Shown: positions 57,654 through 64,000 of the stretch, piece by piece
How the letters are laid out: the number at the start of each line of letters is the position of its first letter
Numbering within the stretch: position 1 is the first letter of the stretch
NCBI GenBank assembly: GCA_049115695.1
Contig: JAGDZR010000017.1
Span: 62,001-126,000 of the forward strand
Length of the DNA stretch: 64,000 nt
Reading direction: 5' to 3'
Source: JAGDZR01 sp049115695
GTDB lineage: Bacteria; Bacteroidota; Bacteroidia; Cytophagales; Cyclobacteriaceae
Made by a program: the position numbers and the translations under genes
The notes under the pieces: generated by a model
Database searches by the model: none
What the model was told of the DNA's origin: nothing
The model's input: only the letters and a program-made list of their open reading frames with translations

Positions 57654-58949
57654 CTAGTGATAAACCTCACTTAAATCAATTCCCTCCTTATAAATTCTCA
57701 AAGCCCTTTCTCTTGCTTTATTATGATCAACCATTGGTGCTGGATACTCAGTGGTAAGTAGTTCTGGCACCCACTTTTTGACATAACTCATTTCCTTGTC
57801 AAACTTCTTTAATTGCTCAGACGGGTTAAAAATGCGGAAATATGGAGCAGCATCGCAACCAGTTCCTGCTGCCCATTGCCAATTACCATTATTGGAAGCA
57901 AGTTCATAGTCCAGGAGTTTCTCAGCAAAATAGGCCTCACCCCATCTCCAGTCAATTAAGAGATGTTTGCAGAGAAAACTTGCTACCACCATTCTAACTC
58001 TATTGTGCATATAACCAGTTTCATTCAGTTGTCGCATGCCGGCATCTACCAATGGGTAGCCAGTCTGCCCAGTACACCACTTTTCAAATTCTTCCTCATT
58101 ATTTCTCCATTGAATCCTATCATATTTCTTTCGGAAATTCTGATTGACTACATCTGGGAAATGAAATAATATCTGCATAAAAAATTCTCGCCAGATCAGT
58201 TCTTTCAGGAAGGTCATATGGTTTGATTTTAGCTGTCGGACAATGTTTCGAATGCTGACAGTCCCGAATCTAAGGTGTGTGCTTAGATAAGAAGTATTGT
58301 CTTTTGCCGGAAAGTCTCTTGTGTCGGGGTAGTTCTCCAATGATGAAAGAGAAAAAGGCCTCACGATTATGGATGATTTTTTGAAGCCTAATTGGTCGAG
58401 TGCGGGAATGACTTTCCTTTTGGGGTGGAATTTCCCATCGATTTGGGCTTGAGGGTCTAGTCCTCGAGCTGATGATTTCTTCAACCATTCCCTTGAATAA
58501 GGCGTGTATACTGTATAAGGAAGACCGTCTTTTTTTAACACCTCTTGAGGTTCAAAGATTACCTGATCCTTATAAGTCTCAAGCGCAACACCTTGTTGTT
58601 GAAGTAAATGATTGACTTGTTGATCCCGATCTATTGCATAAGGTTCATAGTCGCGATTGACAACAACTAGCCGAACCTGATAGTCTGTCAGAATTTCCTG
58701 CCAAATTTGACTAACATCTCCGTACTTGACGATCAAGCCGCTATTAAATACTTGAAGCTGTTCGTTGAGATGATTAAGCTGTTGATGAATGAATTGTACC
58801 CGGGCATCATCTCTGGGAAGCTCATCGATAATAGCTTTATCAAAAATGAAAAGGGGAACTACTGGTAGACCAGATGCCAGCGCTTTCGATAGTCCAATGT
58901 TATCACTTAATCTTAGGTCTCGCCTAAACCAAAATATACAGACTTTCAT
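57654..58949 (-). CDS. phrB: Deoxyribodipyrimidine photolyase (CPD type, class I)
   Basis: 431 residues. N-terminal alpha/beta antenna domain (CIFWFRRDLRLSDNIGL) and C-terminal FAD-binding helical domain with LIWREFFMQIL, WCTGQTGYPLVDAGMRQL, GYMHNRVRMVVASFL and LASNNGNWQWAAG, which carries FAD- and lesion-contacting residues. It uses blue light to split cyclobutane dimers. Sequence and length fit class I photolyase rather than a signalling cryptochrome. Confidence 0.95.
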   Translation of the reverse strand: MKVCIFWFRRDLRLSDNIGLSKALASGLPVVPLFIFDKAIIDELPRDDARVQFIHQQLNHLNEQLQVFNSGLIVKYGDVSQIWQEILTDYQVRLVVVNRDYEPYAIDRDQQVNHLLQQQGVALETYKDQVIFEPQEVLKKDGLPYTVYTPYSREWLKKSSARGLDPQAQIDGKFHPKRKVIPALDQLGFKKSSIIVRPFSLSSLENYPDTRDFPAKDNTSYLSTHLRFGTVSIRNIVRQLKSNHMTFLKELIWREFFMQILFHFPDVVNQNFRKKYDRIQWRNNEEEFEKWCTGQTGYPLVDAGMRQLNETGYMHNRVRMVVASFLCKHLLIDWRWGEAYFAEKLLDYELASNNGNWQWAAGTGCDAAPYFRIFNPSEQLKKFDKEMSYVKKWVPELLTTEYPAPMVDHNKARERALRIYKEGIDLSEVYH

Positions 58950-59124
58950 TTGAGGAAGTAAACAATATCGGGTTTGCTTTGTTCAATGCATTTCAAAAAA
59001 TGACAGCTTAACCCTGTTAAATGCGTGGTATTGTTCCAAATTTTACTTCAATATGCCACTGATGTAACTCCTCGTGGGATTCAAAATACTCGCCAGTAAT
59101 TTCACCGTATAAATCGACTTTCCT

Positions 59125-61758
59125 ATGAAAAATCTCTTGAGTTTAATCTTGTTTTTAGGCCTATCTGCTGTGATTGTTGCCCAACCTAAAGTTGTAGATA
59201 CGGAGCGCTTTGCCTTTGAACCTGACCTTACCTATGATGCAAATGTCCCCTCTCCAAAATTGTATCATGGGTATGAATTGGGAGAAGCATTTACCGTTTA
59301 CGCCAAGGTAGAGGCTTATTTCAAAGCATTAGCCGATAAATCTCCAAGGGTGCATTACAATGAATATGGGAAGACTTATGAAGGACGACCATTGATCAAT
59401 CTGGTAATTTCTTCGGAAGACAACATTAACCGAATGGATGAAATTCAGGAGACCCATATGAAGCTGCTGAGTGCTTCCGCATCCGAAGCGCAGGAGATCA
59501 TTGATAATGAGCCGGTTTTCACCTCATTTAGCTACAATATTCATGGCAATGAGGCCTCTTCAACGGAAGCTGCCATGCAGGTGGCATATAGAATGGCTTC
59601 TGCTACCGATCAGGTGACATTGGATATTTTAAATAAGTCTGTGATCATTATGTACATCTGTATCAATCCTGATGGGAGAGATCGGTATGTGTATTGGTAC
59701 AAAACGTCTAAGAGAATTGGAAGAGCGGGCTATGAACCTGGGGATATGGAACACTATGAACCATGGCCAGGAGGAAGAACCAATCACTATTGGTTTGATT
59801 TGAATAGAGACTGGATCTGGCAGGTACATCCTGAGTCTCAGGGGCATTCAGGAGAATATCAGAAATGGATGCCGCAGGTACATGTAGATTATCATGAGCA
59901 AGGATACAATAGCAACTATTTCACCATGCCGGGTACTACTCCTCGCAACAAATTGTTGCCAGATGCTTATGAGCCATGGTCAAAAGTATTTGGAGATGCT
60001 AATGTGGCAGAATTTGACAAGCACCAGATCAATTATTTCACAAGAGATCGTTTCGATTTTTTCTATCCGGGTTATGGTTCCAGCTACCCAAGTGTGATGG
60101 GCGCGATTGGCATGTTGACCGAGCAAGGTGGCCATGCTGCAGGAGGTCGAATTGTCGAAACGGAAGACGGCTATAATCTCACACTTAGGCAAAGGGTGTT
60201 TGACCATTATACGACCTCTATTGCTACCATCAAGGCCTCAGCTGAAAATGGGCAACAACTCCTAAAGTACAGTTACGATTCATGGCAGCCGACCAATTCG
60301 AAAACCAGTACTAAAGCATATTTCTTTTTAGAGAAAGACATGTATAGTGGTGACATGGTCAATGTCCTATTGAAGAATGGTGTGAAAGTGACCCAGTCAA
60401 CCTCAAGTTTTTCTGTTGCTTCGGCTAAAGATTATCGTACTGGGCGCACGGTAAAAAAGACAATGCCGAAGGGAACTTATATTGTAAGAACGGATCAGCC
60501 AAGAAGCTTATTCATCAATAGCATAATGGAACGGAACATGTCTATTGAGGATTCAGTGATGTATGACATGGCCACATGGTCAGGGCCGATCGCCTACAAC
60601 CTCGATGCATGGTCCACTACAGGTAGCTTCTCAGTAAATGATGAGGAAGTGATTGAAGTGAAGTATGAAGGAAATGTGGTGAACAATGAAGCAGGCTATG
60701 CCTATGTGATTGATTGGAATCAAAGAAATGCGGCAAAAGCGTTGGCTCAACTATGGGCTAAGAAATATAAAGTACGATCGGCATTCGAGCCATTTGGTGA
60801 TGGAAACAGGAGTTTTACGGCGGGATCACTGATCATCCTGAAAGGAAGAAATAGGGAGAAATCCGCTGAGATTGATGCCGATATGGCCAAAATTGCTGTG
60901 GCAACTGGAGTTGAGATCGTAGGATATAATTCTGGCAGAATGGTAATGGGAATGGACCTGGCAAGTACCCGGAACCGACCTATCGAACAACCTAAGATTG
61001 CCTTGATGACACAACGCCCATTTAGCTCATATACAGCAGGACAGATTTACTACTTGTTTGATTGGGAGACAGGCTTGCCGATTGAGCGAGTGGGAGCTTC
61101 TACATTGATGCAAACTAGCTTACCAAAATCAGGTTTCCGGTTTGGGGGAGTTGATTTGAAAGAATATGATGTACTCATTCTTCCAGGTGGAGGAAGTACG
61201 TTGGGTCAATTGTTTGGAGAGGCTCAACTTTCACAGATAAAAGACTGGGTACGTGGTGGAGGCACACTAGTAGCCACTGAGAGTGCCGCTGGATTTTTCA
61301 CCAAAGGGAAATCGAAATTTACAGATGCTGAAATGAAGAAGGCACCAAAAGATAGCTCTGTTGCAGCTAAATATTTGAAGTACTCGGATCGTGAAGACTT
61401 TTTTGGGAAACAGCGAATTCCTGGATCCGCATTGAATGCCAAGGTTGATGTTACGCACCCTCTGGCGTTTAGCGTAAAGCCTAATCTATATGCGTTGAAG
61501 TTTGGAACTGATGTACTGGAGCCATCAACAAAATTCCAAACAGTGGGTCACTATGAGAAATCAACAAGTGATATGATGGTAGCTGGGTACGCCTCAGATG
61601 AAAACTTGAAGCATTTGGCCGGACAGACTTTTGCAGGAGTATCGAGTATGGGGCAGGGAAAAGTGGTTTTCCTGATTGACAATACTCAATACAGAATGTT
61701 TTGGTTGGGCGGAACTCGCATGATGATCAATGCGGTGATGCAGTTGCCAGGATACTGA
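59125..61758 (+). CDS. Secreted M14 zinc carboxypeptidase with C-terminal glutamine-amidotransferase-like domain
   Basis: 877 residues with signal peptide (SLILFLGLSAVIVAQ). The M14 domain has HGNEAS supplying His and Glu zinc ligands, NPDGRDRY, DLNRDW and VDYHEQG supplying the second histidine. A beta-rich middle follows. Residues about 610-877 look like a class I glutamine-amidotransferase-type fold (YDVLILPGGGSTLGQLF, GGTLVATESAAGFF) without an evident nucleophile cysteine. This two-part form is common in Bacteroidota secreted M14 enzymes. The next gene overlaps its stop by one nt. Confidence 0.9.
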   Translation: MKNLLSLILFLGLSAVIVAQPKVVDTERFAFEPDLTYDANVPSPKLYHGYELGEAFTVYAKVEAYFKALADKSPRVHYNEYGKTYEGRPLINLVISSEDNINRMDEIQETHMKLLSASASEAQEIIDNEPVFTSFSYNIHGNEASSTEAAMQVAYRMASATDQVTLDILNKSVIIMYICINPDGRDRYVYWYKTSKRIGRAGYEPGDMEHYEPWPGGRTNHYWFDLNRDWIWQVHPESQGHSGEYQKWMPQVHVDYHEQGYNSNYFTMPGTTPRNKLLPDAYEPWSKVFGDANVAEFDKHQINYFTRDRFDFFYPGYGSSYPSVMGAIGMLTEQGGHAAGGRIVETEDGYNLTLRQRVFDHYTTSIATIKASAENGQQLLKYSYDSWQPTNSKTSTKAYFFLEKDMYSGDMVNVLLKNGVKVTQSTSSFSVASAKDYRTGRTVKKTMPKGTYIVRTDQPRSLFINSIMERNMSIEDSVMYDMATWSGPIAYNLDAWSTTGSFSVNDEEVIEVKYEGNVVNNEAGYAYVIDWNQRNAAKALAQLWAKKYKVRSAFEPFGDGNRSFTAGSLIILKGRNREKSAEIDADMAKIAVATGVEIVGYNSGRMVMGMDLASTRNRPIEQPKIALMTQRPFSSYTAGQIYYLFDWETGLPIERVGASTLMQTSLPKSGFRFGGVDLKEYDVLILPGGGSTLGQLFGEAQLSQIKDWVRGGGTLVATESAAGFFTKGKSKFTDAEMKKAPKDSSVAAKYLKYSDREDFFGKQRIPGSALNAKVDVTHPLAFSVKPNLYALKFGTDVLEPSTKFQTVGHYEKSTSDMMVAGYASDENLKHLAGQTFAGVSSMGQGKVVFLIDNTQYRMFWLGGTRMMINAVMQLPGY

Positions 61759-62741
61759 TGAAAAAATGGGTTAAAATACTTCTTTGGTCAATTGGGGGCT
61801 TTTTCTTAGTGGTTTTAGCAGCTTCTCTGATCATGTATTTCATGTTCTTGAAGCCTGGCTATGTTGATGAACCGGAGTTGAGTGGAGAATTGAAAGAATC
61901 AATCATAAAGGTCGATGGATTGGATCGGTCATTTAGTTGGTATGACCCAGCTAAAGAGCAAACACCAAATACCTTATTATATGTTTTTCATGGATCCGGG
62001 AGTAATGCCGAAGAAATCCGACAGTCAACAGCCTATGGGTTTGACAAAATAGCAGATGAGGATAATGTTGTTATCATCTATCCAAACGGATTCGAGAATC
62101 ATTGGAATGATTGTAGAGGCTCTGCCGATTATCTAGCCAATACTCAGGATATAGATGATATTGCTTTTCTACGGGAGATCGAACAGTTTCTTTCAGATAA
62201 ATACAGCACAAAATTTAAGAAGCGATTTGCCACTGGTCATTCCAATGGTGGTCATTTCGCCTTTAAGTTGGCACTGGAAGTTCCTGAATGGATTGACGGT
62301 ATCGCCCCAATATCGGCCAATATGCCGGTTGACGAGAATTTAGATTGTAGACGGGCTGGCAAGTTTGTGCCAATCATTCTTATCAATGGCACAGCTGACA
62401 AAATCAATCCGTATGAGGGAGGATTGGTAACAATAATGGGGAACAGCTCGAGAGGAGCTGTACTTTCAACAGATCAAACCATGAAGTACTGGTTCGGTTT
62501 AGCGGAATGTTTGCCTGAACAAAGCGTGGAAAGCATTGACGTCCGTGCTGATGACGAATCGTCAATATTGATGACAAGGTTTGAATGTAGAGATAAAGTA
62601 ATCGCTCAATTGGTGAAAGTGGTGAATGGTGGACATACGATACCTCATCCGGAAAATGAATTGATGCCCGCCCTGGGTGTGAACAATCATGACATTAACA
62701 GTGCGGAAGAAATATGGAAATTCTTTAAAGAATTAGATTAG
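61758..62741 (+). CDS. Membrane-anchored PHB-depolymerase/feruloyl-esterase-like hydrolase
   Basis: 327 residues from ATG 61758, sharing one nt with the stop of the carboxypeptidase; the frame is open further upstream but inside that gene. A transmembrane helix (WVKILLWSIGGFFLVVLAAS) anchors an alpha/beta hydrolase: YVFHGSGSNAEE (oxyanion hole), VIIYPNGF, nucleophile serine in TGHSNGGHFAF, and catalytic histidine in GGHTIPHP. The family contains polyester depolymerases and feruloyl esterases. Export and coupling to a peptidase suggest extracellular polymer turnover. Confidence 0.85.
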   Translation: MKKWVKILLWSIGGFFLVVLAASLIMYFMFLKPGYVDEPELSGELKESIIKVDGLDRSFSWYDPAKEQTPNTLLYVFHGSGSNAEEIRQSTAYGFDKIADEDNVVIIYPNGFENHWNDCRGSADYLANTQDIDDIAFLREIEQFLSDKYSTKFKKRFATGHSNGGHFAFKLALEVPEWIDGIAPISANMPVDENLDCRRAGKFVPIILINGTADKINPYEGGLVTIMGNSSRGAVLSTDQTMKYWFGLAECLPEQSVESIDVRADDESSILMTRFECRDKVIAQLVKVVNGGHTIPHPENELMPALGVNNHDINSAEEIWKFFKELD

Positions 62742-62742
62742 G

Positions 62743-62784
62743 TATATCTCGGAGTTTGAAGCATGCTTCAAACTCCGAGATATA
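62743..62784. repeat. 42-nt perfect palindrome between convergent genes
   Basis: Two 21-nt arms with no spacer, centred at 62763/62764 (arm TATATCTCGGAGTTTGAAGC plus A). It starts one nt after the esterase stop and contains the last four codons and stop of the minus-strand GNAT remnant. It may be a bidirectional terminator, although the T-tract is missing. Confidence 0.85.
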
Positions 62785-63019
62785 ATCTGGTTTTCTCTAC
62801 CACTGTTGCTCCAATTTTTTGATAAAACCCAATACCCAACTGATTCCAAATGGGTGTCTGCCATTGCACTTCATTACAGCGTGAATGCCGTGCTTCTTCA
62901 AGAATTTTCTCCAGCATCTTTTTTCCGATTCCACCTCTTCGGAAATCCTCTTTGATAAATAAACAATCCATATACAAATAGGACGAGGCTGACCATGCCG
63001 GAGTGGACGTTGAAATCCT
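62768..63019 (-). pseudogene. 5'-truncated GNAT acetyltransferase
   Basis: The reading frame holds the C-terminal half of a GNAT domain: PAWSASSYLYMDCLFI, RRGGIGKKMLEKI (the acetyl-CoA-binding Q/RxxGxG/A loop) and NQLGIGFYQKIGATVVE. The frame is closed by a stop at 63020-63022, so the N-terminal ~70 residues of a normal 150-residue protein are gone. The only starts left (ATG 62971, TTG 62977) are internal to the conserved domain. It is probably not functional. Confidence 0.7.
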
Positions 63020-63168
63020 TCAAATTAAGTGAAGACATACAATTCAGAAGGTTGGGGGACGTTGATCTCAAACGAAATCATTATTTGATCCATCGCAAAG
63101 AAGATGCGCGGAAAAAATATGTGGTCGACTTTGTTGAAAACTTTCGAGATCAAATGCTCACTCAATAG
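62995..63168 (+). pseudogene. C-terminal fragment of a LysR-type regulator
   Basis: 57 codons from ATG 62995. The product (MPEWTLKSFKLSED..., then RRLGDVDLKRNHYLIHRKED and a closing VDFVENF helix) resembles the last strands and helix of a MetR-like LysR effector domain. No helix-turn-helix or dimerisation domain precedes it; a stop lies at 62956. It overlaps the 5' end of the opposite-strand GNAT remnant. Alternatively a genuine small protein; the LysR reading is inference from pattern. Confidence 0.45.
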
Positions 63169-63175
63169 TTGCTTC

Positions 63176-64000
63176 ATGAATTTAGCAAATACCCGCTTCA
63201 TCATTTTGTTTGTATCTGTCTGTTTGTCATGTAGGAAGGATGATCATGTGATGAATATGGACTGTCATGCCGTAACTCTTCCTCAGTCTGTTGATTATGA
63301 AGAGATGATGGAAGCAATCGACATCAAGCTTCTTGAGAAATCTGTTAAGCGACCAGACAGTGATGGAGCGCTTGAAAGGAATCAGGAGGGCTATTTTAGT
63401 GTAAGGTTTCAGCTTGGGATGGTGCGTTTGGTTGATTACGCACTTAGGACGAATAGTATCGAGGCACTTGAACTGTTTGAACAGAACCTTGATTATTCCT
63501 TTTCTCACCAAGATGAAACAGGAGGATTTTTCCTACATGTTCCCAATGAGCTCGGTGCGGCAGGTTATGTGCCAAGTCAGGGAGATTCAGTGAGTGCTGT
63601 TGCGTTCTTTGCCTATGCAGTGGCTTTGAGTTACAATGCTCTTTTCAGTAGTGAATGGTTTCTCGAGTCTGCAGATGCCAGCTCTCATCCACAGATGCTT
63701 GAGGCATATGATGAAAATTTGAAAAACATGTTGAATCATTTGCTTGAGCGTCAGGAGATTTTGAGATCAGCTGATGCCGAGGCACCCAATCGATTATTAT
63801 TTGATGCTGTGGCAATATATGGATTAGGTAATTATTTGGACGATTCGGAGGCTAAATTGACTGGTATAGTATTTCTCGAAATGGCGCTGGATCAATTAAG
63901 CCCTGATGGTTATTTCATCGAAGGTGGTGGTTGGGATAGTAGTTACAATGGAGTGGCACTTATGATTGGCTGGGAGTTATGGAGTATTTTGGAGGAAAGT
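63176..64000 (+). CDS. Lipoprotein of unknown function, cut by the window edge
   Basis: The frame is open from ATG 63176 to the end of the window (275 codons seen, no stop). The signal ends in a lipobox (VSVCLSC). The visible part is helical with aromatic-rich segments (GYFSVRFQLGMVRLVDYALR, DGYFIEGGGWDSSYNGVAL), like the alpha-toroid folds of some polysaccharide lyases or glycoside hydrolases. Family not recognised. It starts 7 nt after the LysR-like fragment. Confidence 0.75.
   Translation, partial: MNLANTRFIILFVSVCLSCRKDDHVMNMDCHAVTLPQSVDYEEMMEAIDIKLLEKSVKRPDSDGALERNQEGYFSVRFQLGMVRLVDYALRTNSIEALELFEQNLDYSFSHQDETGGFFLHVPNELGAAGYVPSQGDSVSAVAFFAYAVALSYNALFSSEWFLESADASSHPQMLEAYDENLKNMLNHLLERQEILRSADAEAPNRLLFDAVAIYGLGNYLDDSEAKLTGIVFLEMALDQLSPDGYFIEGGGWDSSYNGVALMIGWELWSILEES

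Noticed and set aside
63227..63511. 94-codon minus-strand frame near the right edge
   Set aside because: The plus strand has a longer open frame with a lipoprotein signal running off the window.

Overview
The window looks like a chromosomal segment of a member of the Bacteroidota, most likely a gliding marine-type Cytophagales relative of Reichenbachiella/Ekhidna (inference; no marker gene or search was available). The grounds are a giant secreted protein with a type IX secretion C-terminal sorting domain, a PadR-controlled MacB/FtsX permease without its own ATPase, a two-component-propeller sensor, many SPII lipoproteins, little Shine-Dalgarno signal before starts, and one good Bacteroidota promoter (TTG-N20-TAnnTTTG). 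About 53 protein-coding genes fill most of the sequence. I saw no rRNA, tRNA, CRISPR array, insertion sequence or phage gene.

Layout. 0-6.8 kb: a racemase-family protein without its catalytic cysteines, a PadR/ABC permease operon, a TolB/FlgO-TPR membrane protein coupled to a polysaccharide-lyase lipoprotein. 6.8-11.4 kb: two related histidine-rich membrane proteins flank an exported DinB protein and a GH5-like lipoprotein, followed by a YceI-TPR lipoprotein. 11.4-19 kb: a PAS histidine kinase, a membrane-anchored HExxH peptidase candidate, an AlaDH/PNT-like dehydrogenase, DUF2200 and an epimerase. 19-23 kb: a DUF3500 protein, then a three-gene malonate uptake and activation operon (ACSF3-like malonyl-CoA synthetase, MadL, MadM). 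23-26.3 kb: a 1078-residue sensor in which a 14-blade two-component propeller is joined to a chemoreceptor signalling domain instead of a kinase. 26.6-30.6 kb: a tightly coupled four-gene Anbu operon (circularly permuted ATP-grasp, alpha-E, Anbu proteasome-like peptidase, transglutaminase).

30.7-41 kb: exported Gfo/Idh/MocA oxidoreductase, SRPBCC and DUF2306 proteins, another PAS kinase, an epimerase with an exported TIM-barrel protein, a D-aminoacylase-like lipoprotein and a zinc-ribbon protein. 41-48 kb: a short SSB, a strong shared terminator, and the 2164-residue T9SS cargo built of ELWxxDGT repeats, a seven-blade FG-GAP propeller and many Ig-like repeats. 48-54.4 kb: a LuxR/7TMR-DISM two-component pair, both genes apparently starting with TTG, then a propeller-cupredoxin protein paired with a DUF1080-PA14 lipoprotein. 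54.5-64 kb: an ECF sigma/membrane protein/beta-barrel operon, a photolyase, an M14 carboxypeptidase coupled to an esterase, a 42-nt perfect palindrome, a scar joining a decapitated GNAT gene to a LysR-type C-terminal fragment, and a lipoprotein gene running off the right edge.

How the genes fit together: most products are exported enzymes or sensors, as in a polymer-degrading surface-associated bacterium, but there is no SusC/SusD pair, so this is not a classical polysaccharide utilisation locus. The two best self-contained systems are the malonate operon, whose function is clear, and the Anbu operon, whose chemistry is unknown. The propeller-chemoreceptor fusion is the most unusual single protein.
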